NCBI GenBank assembly: GCA_900168235.1
Contig: FUZG01000014.1
Location: 1 to 59,964, forward strand
Length of the DNA stretch: 59,964 nt
From: Lachnospiraceae bacterium
Lineage (GTDB): Bacteria; Bacillota; Clostridia; Lachnospirales; Lachnospiraceae
Direction of reading: 5' to 3'
The position numbers and the translations under genes were made by a program. Below the pieces are notes generated by a model that did no database searches, was not told where the DNA came from, and saw nothing but the letters and a program-made list of their open reading frames with translations. Shown here one piece after another: positions 17,648-26,728 of this stretch (within the stretch, counting starts at the first letter, position 1; each line of letters begins with the position of its first letter).

Positions 17648-18868
17648 TTATTTCTGCTCGCCTGAAGGCCATGCGCCTTCCCATGTTATTGCTCTGTAAC
17701 GCTCAGGGTCTGTGTCTCCCTCTGTTGAAAAACAGAGCACCTGACTTCTGCTGTCAAGTCCGAGCTTTTCCCTGAGTTCTTTATACTCTTCATTTTTCAT
17801 GATGGAGACCAGTGCTCCTACACCGATAGCTCCGGACTCTCCTGAAATAACCCTTGTATCTCCCTTTACAGGAGCTGAAAGGATACGCATGCCTCTTGCT
17901 GACATCCAGTCAGGGCATGACAGGAAGTAGTCAGCATGATTTCTCAAAATATCCCAGCCAATGGTATTTGGCTCACCGCATGCAAGTCCTGCCATAATGG
18001 TCTGCAGGTCACCTCCGACTACCTGTTCCTCGCCTGTTCCAAGAACTGCGCCTTTATAAATGCACGCTGCCGCATCGGCTTCACAGATAATGAACTTCGG
18101 CGGATCATCCTTATAAAGGTTTGAAAAATATCCCACTACTGATGCTGCAAGGCTTCCGACTCCTGCCTGTACAAAAATATGTGTAGGCTTCTTTACTCCG
18201 GCGTCTGAAAGCTGTTCTGCAGCTTCCTTTGACATGGTCCCGTATCCTTCCATGATCCATGACGGGATCTCTTCATAGCCTTCCCAGGCTGTATCCTGTA
18301 CGATCACGCCATGCTCGGTTTCGGATGCTTCTTTAGCCGCGAGTCGTACGCAGTCATCGTAGTTCAGCTCTTCGATAGTGACATCCGCGCCTTCCTTTGC
18401 GATGTTGTCGAATCTGAACTTTGTGCTTCCCTTCGGCATGTGGACTACAGCTTTCTGGTGAAGCTTATTCGCAGCCCATGCAACTCCTCTGCCATGATTT
18501 CCGTCCGTCGCGGTAAAAAATGTGGCATGACCAAAGTCTTTTTCAAATTCAGGACTTGTTAAATAGTCGTATGTCATGTCGGAAATGTCTTTTTTCATCT
18601 CACCTGCAATGTACTTTGCCATTGCAAATGCTCCGCCAAGAACCTTGAAAGCATTGAGCCCAAAGCGATAGCTTTCGTCCTTTACATATACACCGCCGAC
18701 ACCGATCTCTTCAGCGAGACCGCCAAGAGACGCAAGCGGCGTAACGGAATATTGCGGAAATCCCATGTGAAAGGCTTTCGCCTGCTTCACATTCTCCTCT
18801 GACATGACACTGAGCCACCTGTCATCACTTTCGGGCATTGTGTTTCCTGCCCATTTCATTTCCTTCAT
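17648..18868 (-). CDS. dpaL: Diaminopropionate ammonia-lyase
   Basis: A 406-residue PLP enzyme (YgeX/DpaL) of the tryptophan synthase beta fold. The PLP lysine is in [14 protein letters not shown] (about residue 74), the substrate Asn/Gly loop is [10 protein letters not shown], and a glycine-rich region [17 protein letters not shown] follows. It converts 2,3-diaminopropionate to pyruvate and two ammonia, giving the carbon harvest of the pathway. It is the first gene of a five-gene operon with a consensus promoter (18934-18961) and an AAAGGAGG ribosome binding site. The regulator at 19110 is divergent. Confidence 0.95.
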   Translation of the reverse strand: MKEMKWAGNTMPESDDRWLSVMSEENVKQAKAFHMGFPQYSVTPLASLGGLAEEIGVGGVYVKDESYRFGLNAFKVLGGAFAMAKYIAGEMKKDISDMTYDYLTSPEFEKDFGHATFFTATDGNHGRGVAWAANKLHQKAVVHMPKGSTKFRFDNIAKEGADVTIEELNYDDCVRLAAKEASETEHGVIVQDTAWEGYEEIPSWIMEGYGTMSKEAAEQLSDAGVKKPTHIFVQAGVGSLAASVVGYFSNLYKDDPPKFIICEADAAACIYKGAVLGTGEEQVVGGDLQTIMAGLACGEPNTIGWDILRNHADYFLSCPDWMSARGMRILSAPVKGDTRVISGESGAIGVGALVSIMKNEEYKELREKLGLDSRSQVLCFSTEGDTDPERYRAITWEGAWPSGEQK

Positions 18869-18933
18869 GCCGCCTCCTTTGTTTATTACCTAAATATTTT
18901 TTATATACAAAACTTTTTGTTAGTTATATAATC

Positions 18934-18961
18934 ATATTATCATCTGACAATTCAATGTCAA
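18934..18961 (-). promoter_or_regulatory. Promoter and possible operator of the dpaL operon
   Basis: On the minus strand a -35 TTGACA (18956-18961) and a -10 TAATAT (18934-18939) are 16 bp apart. TGACA-TTGAAT-TGTCA is an inverted repeat beginning inside the -35, a plausible binding site for the divergent YheO-like regulator. The leader is about 58 nt. The rest of the 240-bp divergent region is AT-rich and has a TTGACA at 19013-19018 that may serve the regulator gene. Confidence 0.75.
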
Positions 18962-19109
18962 TACAAGAAATACATTTTTTTGTATAACGTTTTTCTTTTT
19001 AATACTACATTTTGACAGACTATAGTTCCATCGATTTTTTACTCAGATGAAGTTAAACGCACTTTTTTCTGCTTAATGATCCGCGAACAAAAACGGAGGT
19101 AATTCATTT

Positions 19110-19748
19110 ATGAATAAAGCACAGTTAGACGAATATAAACGCCTTGTAAAAGCGCTTGCCGTTCATTTCGGTCCCGATACGGAGATCGCACTGCATGATA
19201 TGACTGCAAAGGATCCTGACCACTGCATTGTCGCCATAGAAAACGGTCACATTTCCGGCAGAAAGATCGGGGACGGACCGTCTCATATCGTCATTGAATC
19301 AATGAAAGAAAAATCCGATAAGCTTCAGGACCGTCTCGCTTATCTCACGAGATCCGAGGACGGAAAAACCCTGAAATCAAGCACCGTTTATCTCAGGAAC
19401 GATAAAGGCAAAATAATCGGCATCCTTTCGATCAATACGGATATCACCATGTCTCTTGCTGTCGAAGAAAGACTGCGCGCTTTCAATTCCGTAAATGACC
19501 CTGACAAGACGCCGGAGCCTATAACCACAAGCGTAAACGAACTTCTTGACGAGCTGATCGACCAGAGCCTGAAGCTCATCGGCAAACCTACATCCCTCAT
19601 GAGTAAGGATGAAAAGATAAAGGCGATACGGTTCCTTAATGACAGCGGGGCATTTCTCATACAGAAATCCGGTCCAAAGGTATGTCAGGTCTTTGGAATA
19701 TCAAAGTTCACTCTGTACAGCTATCTCGACGACAAAAAGAATGATTAA
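19110..19748 (+). CDS. YheO/DauR-type regulator (PAS-like plus HTH)
   Basis: A 212-residue protein. Residues 1-115 match the YheO-like PAS domain (VHFGPDTEIALHDM, then YLRNDKGKIIGILSINTDI), and residues 145-210 hold a C-terminal helix-turn-helix of the YheO type (KVCQVFGISKFTLYSYL). Members sense amino acids or related small molecules. It is divergent from the purine-breakdown operon and the only regulator there, so it probably activates or represses dpaL-hydA. A GGAGG ribosome binding site lies 8 bp before ATG. Confidence 0.9.
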   Translation: MNKAQLDEYKRLVKALAVHFGPDTEIALHDMTAKDPDHCIVAIENGHISGRKIGDGPSHIVIESMKEKSDKLQDRLAYLTRSEDGKTLKSSTVYLRNDKGKIIGILSINTDITMSLAVEERLRAFNSVNDPDKTPEPITTSVNELLDELIDQSLKLIGKPTSLMSKDEKIKAIRFLNDSGAFLIQKSGPKVCQVFGISKFTLYSYLDDKKND

Positions 19749-19755
19749 AACAACA

Positions 19756-19791
19756 AAAAGGCAGCGAGACCATTTGGCTTCGCTGCCTTTT
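19756..19791. terminator. Bidirectional terminator
   Basis: A perfect stem AAAAGGCAGCGA / TCGCTGCCTTTT serves both the regulator gene ending at 19748 and the minus-strand importer operon ending at 19815. Confidence 0.9.
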
Positions 19792-19814
19792 CTGTATTTT
19801 GACTAATAAGTTGA

Positions 19815-20795
19815 TTATCTGTTTTCTCTGAAATATGCCTGTCCAAGTCCTGCAGGAGGCTGGTTTTCAAGCTTATTTCTAAAGCTCGTGATGATGAGGA
19901 CGATGATCGTTACCACGTAAGGGAGCATCTTGCAGAGCTCCTGCTGTCCTCTTGTAAGTCCCGGAACATAGATGTAAAGGATGTAGAGCGCACCGAAAAG
20001 GAATGAACCCCAGATCGCATTTACAGGCTTCCAAAGTGCCAGGATAACGAGTGCAACCGCAAGCCATCCTCTGTCGCCGAAACCGTTATTTGTCCATGTA
20101 CCGCCAAGGTACTCCATTACAAAATAAAGTCCGCCGAGTCCTGAAATCATCGCACCGACTACATTTGCGATGTATTTATATTTCATTATAGAAATACCTG
20201 CAGCATCAGCAGTTGCCGGAGATTCACCGATAGCGCGGAGATTCAGACCTGTACGGGTATGAAACAGGAACCATGACAGAACCAGTGCTGTGATGACTGC
20301 CGCATAGGTCATAACACCATAATGAAAGAATATCTCACCGATCACAGGAACAGAGCTGAGTCCCGGAATCTTTGCCGTATATGCAGATGCTGTTGTCTGT
20401 ACAGAAATCTGACCTACACCGCCTGCAAGCTTTGAGATAGATCCGCCGAAGAAGTTACCAAAACCAACTCCAAATGTAGTAAGTGAAAGACCTACAACAT
20501 TCTGATTTACCCTGAGGGAAATTGTAAGGAAGCTGTAGATCAGTCCTCCAAGAGCACTGGCAATGAGTGCTGTGAGCACAGAAACCAAAAATCCCACAAG
20601 CGGAACCGGATTCTCTGTACTGTTCTCATAGAAGAAAGCTCCCATGAGTCCTGAAATACCGCCCATGTACATGATACCCGGAATACCAAGGTTCAGATTT
20701 CCGGATCTCTCAATAAGTATCTCACCGGTCGCACCAAAGAGGATTGCAATAGCCTGACCGATCGCCTGCTGTATAAAAACAATGATTGCTGACAT
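19815..20795 (-). CDS. Purine/nucleoside ABC importer permease (NupQ-like)
   Basis: A 326-residue integral membrane protein with about eight to nine hydrophobic segments of the BPD_transp_2 (RbsC-like) family, with the NLNLGIPGIMYMGG and TRTGLNLRAIGE motifs that mark the second permease of guanosine/purine importers such as B. subtilis NupQ. The cytoplasmic coupling region (AIGESPATADAAGI) is clear. It is the last gene of the four-gene importer operon, 2 bp behind the other permease, with an AAGGAGG ribosome binding site. Confidence 0.92.
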   Translation of the reverse strand: MSAIIVFIQQAIGQAIAILFGATGEILIERSGNLNLGIPGIMYMGGISGLMGAFFYENSTENPVPLVGFLVSVLTALIASALGGLIYSFLTISLRVNQNVVGLSLTTFGVGFGNFFGGSISKLAGGVGQISVQTTASAYTAKIPGLSSVPVIGEIFFHYGVMTYAAVITALVLSWFLFHTRTGLNLRAIGESPATADAAGISIMKYKYIANVVGAMISGLGGLYFVMEYLGGTWTNNGFGDRGWLAVALVILALWKPVNAIWGSFLFGALYILYIYVPGLTRGQQELCKMLPYVVTIIVLIITSFRNKLENQPPAGLGQAYFRENR

Positions 20796-20797
20796 GC

Positions 20798-21904
20798 TTA
20801 TGCCTCCTTATGCGCGCCAAACTTAAACTTGTACTGTACAAAATATTCCGCACCGATCATGAAGAACAGGATGATACCTGTGATGATGTCTGATGCGTTG
20901 TCATTAAGTCCGAACTGAGTGGCAATCTGGATAGCGCCCTGCTGCATAAATACAAAAAATGCAGATACTGCAAGCATAGCGATAGGATTGAACTGTGACA
21001 TCCATGCAACAACGATAGCTGTAAAGCCTCTTCCGCCTGCTGTACTCGTGGAAATGGTGTGGCTGCTTCCGCTGACGATAACTGCACCTGCGATACCGCA
21101 GATAGCACCGGAGATCATCATTGTGCGGATGATAACTTTCTTTACATTAATTTTTACGTATTCAGCAGTCCTGTTGCTCTCTCCTACTACAGAAAGCTCA
21201 AAGCCCTGTCTGGATCTGCGCATATACACAGTGACGACCACAGTGATGATAAGAACGATAAGAACGTTAAGTCCGTATGTTCCGCTGAAGAGCTTCGGAA
21301 ACCAGCCTGCCTTTGTGGCAGAATTGATGATTCCGACTGTATTGGAACCCGCCGGCTTTTCCCAGAAAACAATGGCATAATTTATAATCTGCATCGCAAC
21401 ATAGTTCAGCATAAGTGTGAACAGTGTCTCATTTGTATTCATATAAGCCTTGAATACAGCAGGGATCACGCCCCAGATCATGCCTGCAAGCGCACTGGAA
21501 ATAATGATAACTACTATAAGAACACTCTTTGGCATCATCTCGGCACCGTATATCATCCATGCCGCAGAGATCATTCCTCCCATAAGTATCTGTCCCTCAG
21601 CACCGATATTCCAGAATTTCATACGGAATGCAGGAGTAAGTCCTACGGCAATGAGCAGCAGCACCGCTGTTTCGCGGATAGTTACCCATATGCGGTTGGA
21701 ATTTCCAAGTGCCCCATCAATAATGCCTAAGTAAACACTTACAGGTGATGATCCTGTAATACCGGCGATGACCGCCGCACAAACGATAAGTGACAGAACT
21801 ACCGCAATGAAACGTACTACCATCGCCTGTCCTTTTGTCACATCATCGCGCTTAACCATACGAAACAGCGGTTGTTTAACAGATGATCCTTTCATGTTAC
21901 TCAT
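20798..21904 (-). CDS. Purine/nucleoside ABC importer permease (NupP-like)
   Basis: A 368-residue permease with about nine membrane segments. The family marks are FRMKFWNIGAEGQILMGG, the coupling loop VVGESNRTAEYVKI and GAICGIAGA. It pairs with the permease at 19815-20795 to form the channel of a BMP-type importer. The start overlaps the ATPase gene by 8 bp. The neighbouring guanine deaminase and xpt genes point to purine nucleosides or bases as cargo. Confidence 0.92.
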   Translation of the reverse strand: MSNMKGSSVKQPLFRMVKRDDVTKGQAMVVRFIAVVLSLIVCAAVIAGITGSSPVSVYLGIIDGALGNSNRIWVTIRETAVLLLIAVGLTPAFRMKFWNIGAEGQILMGGMISAAWMIYGAEMMPKSVLIVVIIISSALAGMIWGVIPAVFKAYMNTNETLFTLMLNYVAMQIINYAIVFWEKPAGSNTVGIINSATKAGWFPKLFSGTYGLNVLIVLIITVVVTVYMRRSRQGFELSVVGESNRTAEYVKINVKKVIIRTMMISGAICGIAGAVIVSGSSHTISTSTAGGRGFTAIVVAWMSQFNPIAMLAVSAFFVFMQQGAIQIATQFGLNDNASDIITGIILFFMIGAEYFVQYKFKFGAHKEA

Positions 21905-23384
21905 TTTCCACCTTTCCGCTGTCCATCATCAGCATACCTATCTTTTCTTTAGTGGCAGTACGGGCATCTTCGATACCTGTAACTTTTCCACCGCTTAAAA
22001 CAAGGATCCTGTCGCAGAGTTCCAAAAGAACATCCAGATCCTCTATAACGCAGATAACTGCAACACCCTTATTTTTCTGTTCATTTAAGAGATTATAGAT
22101 CGCATATGAAGAATTGATATCGAGACCTCTTACAGGATATGCGACCATCAGAAGCTCCGGATCACGTGCGATCTCACGTCCGACCAGAACTTTCTGGACA
22201 TTTCCTCCGGATAAACGGCGAACAGCAGTCTTTAAGTCCGGAGTAACAACTTTCAGCGAATCAACGATCTTTTTTGCTGTTTCAAGAGGCTTTGACTTAT
22301 CAAGGAAAAATCCCTTTGTCTCGCGGTAGCTTCGGAGCATCATGTTATCGACAATGTTCATGTTTCCTACAAGACCCATTCCGAGACGGTCCTCAGGAAC
22401 AAAAGAGATAACCTTATCATTTGTCTCTTTTCCATCATTATCATAGAAAGTGATCTTGCCGCTTTCATATTTCTCAAGACCCGCGATAGCTTCCAGCAGC
22501 TGTTCCTGACCGTTTCCTGACACACCTGCGATACCGAGTATCTCCCCGCTTCTCGCTTCAAAAGAAATATTTTTAAGAATCTGAACACCTTCCCTGTTTC
22601 TAACAGAAAGATTTGAAACATTGATGCACTTCTTAGGATCTTTAGGCTCACTCCTGTCGATATTAAGAGCGACCTTTTCACCAACCATCATCTCTGTAAG
22701 GATCTCTACCGATGCATCCTTAGTTTCGATAGTGCCGATGCTCTTTCCCTTACGGAGCACCGCAACACGGTCAGAAATCTCCATAACTTCATTAAGCTTA
22801 TGAGTGATGATGATAATTGATTTTCCGCTTGCCTTCATATTCCGAAGAACTGCAAAAAGCTTCTCGGTTTCCTGAGGTGTAAGAACAGCAGTAGGCTCAT
22901 CAAGGATCAGGATATCCGCTCCGCGGTAAAGTACCTTGACGATCTCAACAGTCTGCTTCTGGGAAACTGACATATCATAAATCTTGCGGTTCAGATCGAG
23001 ATCAAAGCCGTATTTATCGATGATCTCCCGGATCTTGCGGTTGACTTCCGCTATACCGCCTTTTTTATCCTTATCAAGACCCAGAACAGCATTCTCCGCT
23101 GCTGTAAAAATAGGGATAAGTTTAAAATGCTGATGGATCATTCCGATTCCAAGATCATATGAATCCTTGGGCGAACGGATGACTGTTTCTTTTCCATGTA
23201 CAAATAACTGTCCCTCATCAGGAAAATAAATGCCGGAAAGCATGTTCATGAGTGTCGTCTTTCCGCTTCCATTCTCACCCAGGATGGCAAGGATCTCTCC
23301 TTCCTTAAGGGTCAGATCCACGTGATCGTTGGCGACTACGCTTCCAAACCTTTTCGTAATATTTTTAAGTTCAATCGCATTCAT
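21897..23384 (-). CDS. Purine/nucleoside ABC importer ATPase (NupO-like, duplicated)
   Basis: A protein of about 495 residues with two ABC domains. The first is complete (GENGSGKTTL, VSQKQ signature region, ILDEPTAVL). The second has the degenerate Walker A GVSGNGQEQ, a good LSGGN signature and no catalytic Glu (VAYPVRGLD), as is normal for RbsA/NupO-type proteins, so one ATP site is structural. The ATG at 23384 is used; a TTG at 23393 is better spaced from AAAGGTG and may be the true start. It follows the lipoprotein gene after a hairpin (23436-23467). Confidence 0.92.
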   Translation of the reverse strand: MNAIELKNITKRFGSVVANDHVDLTLKEGEILAILGENGSGKTTLMNMLSGIYFPDEGQLFVHGKETVIRSPKDSYDLGIGMIHQHFKLIPIFTAAENAVLGLDKDKKGGIAEVNRKIREIIDKYGFDLDLNRKIYDMSVSQKQTVEIVKVLYRGADILILDEPTAVLTPQETEKLFAVLRNMKASGKSIIIITHKLNEVMEISDRVAVLRKGKSIGTIETKDASVEILTEMMVGEKVALNIDRSEPKDPKKCINVSNLSVRNREGVQILKNISFEARSGEILGIAGVSGNGQEQLLEAIAGLEKYESGKITFYDNDGKETNDKVISFVPEDRLGMGLVGNMNIVDNMMLRSYRETKGFFLDKSKPLETAKKIVDSLKVVTPDLKTAVRRLSGGNVQKVLVGREIARDPELLMVAYPVRGLDINSSYAIYNLLNEQKNKGVAVICVIEDLDVLLELCDRILVLSGGKVTGIEDARTATKEKIGMLMMDSGKVENE

Positions 23385-23435
23385 CTCATTCAAAATTAAT
23401 TCACCTTTCCGACAGGTATTTTTTGTAATAAATAA

Positions 23436-23467
23436 GGATGGAGCTCCCACAAAGGACAGCTCCACCC
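23436..23467 (-). terminator. Intra-operon hairpin between binding protein and ATPase genes
   Basis: GGGTGGAGCT pairs with AGCTCCATCC (one mismatch) and is followed by TTATTTATT on the minus strand. It lies 20 bp behind the lipoprotein stop codon and before the ATPase ribosome binding site. A leaky terminator or 3' stabiliser here would give the usual excess of binding protein over membrane parts. Confidence 0.6.
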
Positions 23468-23487
23468 TGTATCATTTCAGATGTGTT

Positions 23488-24762
23488 TTACTGTGCCTGT
23501 GCTGTGATACCGTCAATGATCAGATCAAATGCCGGAGCTGAAACGATCTCTGACTCGTGGAAATATCCGTCAGAAACATAATCAGCATACTTAGCATAAT
23601 CTCCGCCCTCTGCAACGAGATCCTCAAGAGTCTTACCGCCAACAGTGAATGTTGTGGTATCGAATACATGAAGAGAACCGTCAGCAAGAGCAGCTTCAAC
23701 CTCGGCAACCTTATCAGCAGTACCCTCAGCTACAACACCTTCATTAAGAGCAGTGATGTTTACACAACCCTTGTCATAACCCTCTGCATAGTCAACAGGG
23801 ATAGCTGTTCCGTCAACAAGAGACTGACCAGCGATAGTGTAATAAGCTCCCCAGTTATTTGCTGCAGATGTAAGTGCAGTATTAGGAGCAACGGAAGTCA
23901 TATCAACATTGTAACCAACACAGGGAACGCCGGCTGCTTCGCAGGCAGAAGGAGCACCTGTTGTATCAGCGTGCTGAGAAATAAGAACAGCGCCGTTAGA
24001 AATAAGAGAAGTAGCAACTTCGTTCTCAGCAGACATATCAGCCCAGCTATTTGTGTACTGAACTTCCATAGTTACTGAAGGACAAACGCTCTTAGCGCCA
24101 AGATAGAAAGAAGTGTATCCGGAAATAACCTCGGCATAAGGGAAAGCACCGACATAACCGATCTTTGCCTTATCCTCTGTGATGTCACCCTTTTCGATCA
24201 TCTCATTGAGCTTGAGACCTGCAACAACACCGGATACGTATCTTGCTTCATAAATTTTTGTGAAATAGTTGTGGAAATTGGAGAGCCCTGAAGAAGCGGC
24301 CTGATAGCCTGTTGCGTGGAAGAACTGAATGTCCGGATATTCACCTGCAGCCTGAAGGAGGTAATCCTCATGACCGAAGCTTGTTGCGAAGATAGCATTG
24401 CATCCCTGGCTTGCGAGATCTACTGCTGCGTCGTAGCATGTCTCATCTTCAGGAATAGTTGTCTTCTCAATGATCTGATCATCAGTGAGACCGAGGGCTT
24501 CCTGCATAGCATCGATACCAGCCATGTGGGACTCTGTGTAACCTTCATTCTCATCACCAACGTAGATAACGCCGACCTTGAGATCAGAAGCTGCGATGCC
24601 TGCACCCTGAGCTGACTCAGTAGCCGTACTCTCAGATGCAGCCTGAGAAGATGCCTTTGTAGCTGCGTCAGCGCTATCTGCTGTTGCACTTCCGCATGCG
24701 CTTAAAAGGCTGGTTGCTGCGAGCATGATTCCAAGAAGAATGCTGCAAGACTTCTTTTTCAT
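23488..24762 (-). CDS. BMP-family purine/nucleoside-binding lipoprotein
   Basis: A 424-residue lipoprotein: MKKKSCS, a hydrophobic segment, and lipobox LSAC with Cys23. A low-complexity Ala/Ser/Thr linker (about 25-50) is followed by a periplasmic-binding fold of the BMP/Med family (VGVIYVGDENEGYTESH, FATSFGHEDY, KIGYVGAFPY, GYNVDMTSVAPN). It captures solute outside the membrane for the permeases that follow. The start at 24762 has AGGAGG; the frame extends upstream but without any ribosome binding site. Its leader carries an attenuator-like structure (24814-24920). Confidence 0.93.
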   Translation of the reverse strand: MKKKSCSILLGIMLAATSLLSACGSATADSADAATKASSQAASESTATESAQGAGIAASDLKVGVIYVGDENEGYTESHMAGIDAMQEALGLTDDQIIEKTTIPEDETCYDAAVDLASQGCNAIFATSFGHEDYLLQAAGEYPDIQFFHATGYQAASSGLSNFHNYFTKIYEARYVSGVVAGLKLNEMIEKGDITEDKAKIGYVGAFPYAEVISGYTSFYLGAKSVCPSVTMEVQYTNSWADMSAENEVATSLISNGAVLISQHADTTGAPSACEAAGVPCVGYNVDMTSVAPNTALTSAANNWGAYYTIAGQSLVDGTAIPVDYAEGYDKGCVNITALNEGVVAEGTADKVAEVEAALADGSLHVFDTTTFTVGGKTLEDLVAEGGDYAKYADYVSDGYFHESEIVSAPAFDLIIDGITAQAQ

Positions 24763-24813
24763 AATTGATTCCTCCTCGTTTTGAAAAACGTTTCTTGGGG
24801 TATTTATAGACAA

Positions 24814-24920
24814 AAGGGGAGTATTCACGTATACACATGAACAACTCCCCTTGTCGCCCGGAACCTATTTTAGCACATAAAAAGGAGTTGTACATACTTA
24901 AACTGTATCTACAACTCCTT
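24814..24920 (-). promoter_or_regulatory. Attenuator-like leader of the purine importer operon
   Basis: Two terminator-like hairpins lie in tandem between promoter and gene. Hairpin A (24882-24920): AAGGAGTTGTA pairs with TACAACTCCTT and is followed by TTTTTA. Hairpin B (24814-24852): AAGGGGAGT pairs with ACTCCCCTT and is followed by TTTTGT. The 3' arm of A (ACAACTCC plus Us) is also complementary to the 5' arm of B (GGGGAGTTGT) over about 12 positions including two G-U pairs, so a third, mutually exclusive pairing is possible. I do not see a purine riboswitch aptamer core. The signal read is unknown. Confidence 0.6.
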
Positions 24921-24950
24921 TGCCGTATAAAATTATTTGAATTTATGCAT

Positions 24951-24979
24951 ATTCTACGCCTAAAAAATTTTTTTGTCAA
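24951..24979 (-). promoter_or_regulatory. Promoter of the purine importer operon
   Basis: A consensus -35 TTGACA (24974-24979) and -10 TAGAAT (24951-24956), 17 bp apart, with an A6-T6 tract in the spacer. The leader to the lipoprotein start is about 180 nt. Confidence 0.85.
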
Positions 24980-24982
24980 GAA

Positions 24983-25005
24983 AATTTGATTGATTAATCA
25001 ATTTG
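24983..25005. promoter_or_regulatory. Putative TetR operator at the importer promoter
   Basis: AATTTGATTGATTAATCAATTTG contains the perfect palindrome TTGATTAATCAA and lies four bases upstream of the -35. A closely related AATTTGATTGACTGGTCAAATT lies across the -35 of the guanine deaminase promoter, so both probably bind the TetR-type regulator encoded at 28085-28690. Confidence 0.6.
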
Positions 25006-25016
25006 TTTTTCAAACG

Positions 25017-26687
25017 TCATTTGAAGGCGGATTCCTGTATGCAATTATCCTGTTCTATTATGCGATCAATCCACTGTTCACCTGTTGAAGACATAACCCG
25101 GATACCTGTCGCCTGCAGAACTGCTTCGAGAAGATCATCTGATATATCTGTAATCACACCACCGCTTCTGTAAACGACTTTTCCTCCGCAGACAAGTACC
25201 GCATCCCGTTCTGCTCGTTCCGCTGCAAATTCTTCTTCATCCTCGTATATTGTGAGCTTTTCAAGATACGGATCATGGCCCATGACACACGAGCAGGAGC
25301 AGCAGCCGCATTCATTGCACAGTCTGTTTCGATGAAGTACCACATCAAAGCCGTTTCTCATGGTAACTCTTGCGTTTGCGCGGTTTGGACATACATCAAC
25401 ACAATTCCTGCATCTCGCACATATTGAACTGTATTCATACTTACGGGCAAAAACCGGAGCCTTCTTACTGTCAAAATTTTTGTCGCTCACCGCATCACCT
25501 GCGGCTTTATCTAACCGTTCTCCGTTTATCTTTTCAGGAATATCAGCATTTTCTGCAGCTGTGATAAGCTTCTTTATATTTCCGTATCCGCCGGGCTTCA
25601 GGAGAAATGATGAAACCGTTACGGGACGGATGCCTGTTTCCAGTATCTGACGGATATTTTTTGTATCTATACCGCCCGAAAATGATATATTGAGATCTTT
25701 TATCTCGTTAAACAGTGCCGCTGCCGCATTTACAGATAAAGCATACAGTGAAGGACCTGACATATACATCTGTTCTCCCGGAAGCGTATTGTCAGTGATG
25801 TTTACAGGGAAAGTATTCGTCATCTTTACGCCGAATGTCTTTCCCTCTTCCGCCGCCTTTTTCTGGCAGTTCCGTACTATCCCTGCCGCATCCTTTAATG
25901 TGATATCATGCGCAAAACTGTCATCCGAGAGAGAAAGATATGAATAACCCTTTTCCGCAAGTATCTCCCGGGCGCGCTCTTTTCCTACAAGTGTAGGATT
26001 CATTTTTATGAAAACATTGAACTTCTTTTCGGAAATAAGGTAAAGCGCGATCCTTTCGATATCTTCCGCAGGACACCCATGCATCGTAGAAAGTGTCACC
26101 GTATCCGAAATACAGCTGTTTAGCTCAAGACCTGTTATAAAATCCTCACCAAAGTCCGTATTTTCTCTAAGCCATGCGATGTCTGCTTTCCATTCTTCTG
26201 TTTCAGAGGCATCTCTCATATTGTTTAGGAAACCGTCAATTTTTGGAGATTTTATACCTTCAAGATCATAACCCACACTCATTATGAACTCAGGTACCTT
26301 TCGGTCTGAGAGATTCAGCGCATATGCAAAAGCACGTATCAGAAGATACGCTTTTATGTACTCATCACATGCCTGCTTTACCGTAAGCTCTGTAGACCAC
26401 TCTACGTTATAGACCTCGTGACCTACATAGATACACGGTTTCTGTATGCCAAGTTCTTCTCCCTCCATGATCTGTACAGTTTTAAGCTCCATGACCGATG
26501 CGCCTGACGCAAAAGCAGCCACGAGATTTCCCGCGAGCTGGGTATGCGGTCCTGCCGCCGGACCGATGGGCAGCCCACCCTCGGTACTAACGACCTTTAC
26601 GCCAAATAATGTTTCCCTGTCCCTGTATTCCATCATTCCGGAGCGAAACAATTCTCCGAAAGTTAATGGGATCATTCTGTCACTCAT
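25017..26687 (-). CDS. ygfK: YgfK-like iron-sulfur oxidoreductase, short form
   Basis: A 556-residue protein. Residues 1 to about 400 match the N-terminal dihydropyrimidine-dehydrogenase-like barrel of YgfK (PVGPAAGPHTQLA-type motif, ELKTVQI, TLSTMHGCP, FVKMNPTLVG-type region, KPGGYGNIKK). Residues 423-433 (CARCRNCVDVC) and 457-467 (CNECGCCSCSC) bind Fe-S clusters. E. coli YgfK is about 1030 residues and carries a GltD-like FAD/NAD(P)H module between these parts; that module is missing here. The enzyme must therefore draw electrons from another partner. It is the last gene of the guaD-tetR-ssnA-ygfK operon. A role in a reductive or oxidative purine step is inferred from the cluster. The ATG at 26687 follows AGGTGAG. 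Confidence 0.88.
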   Translation of the reverse strand: MSDRMIPLTFGELFRSGMMEYRDRETLFGVKVVSTEGGLPIGPAAGPHTQLAGNLVAAFASGASVMELKTVQIMEGEELGIQKPCIYVGHEVYNVEWSTELTVKQACDEYIKAYLLIRAFAYALNLSDRKVPEFIMSVGYDLEGIKSPKIDGFLNNMRDASETEEWKADIAWLRENTDFGEDFITGLELNSCISDTVTLSTMHGCPAEDIERIALYLISEKKFNVFIKMNPTLVGKERAREILAEKGYSYLSLSDDSFAHDITLKDAAGIVRNCQKKAAEEGKTFGVKMTNTFPVNITDNTLPGEQMYMSGPSLYALSVNAAAALFNEIKDLNISFSGGIDTKNIRQILETGIRPVTVSSFLLKPGGYGNIKKLITAAENADIPEKINGERLDKAAGDAVSDKNFDSKKAPVFARKYEYSSICARCRNCVDVCPNRANARVTMRNGFDVVLHRNRLCNECGCCSCSCVMGHDPYLEKLTIYEDEEEFAAERAERDAVLVCGGKVVYRSGGVITDISDDLLEAVLQATGIRVMSSTGEQWIDRIIEQDNCIQESAFK

Positions 26688-26728
26688 TTCTCTCACCTAA
26701 GACCCTTATAAGTCCCTTTCAAAAACGA

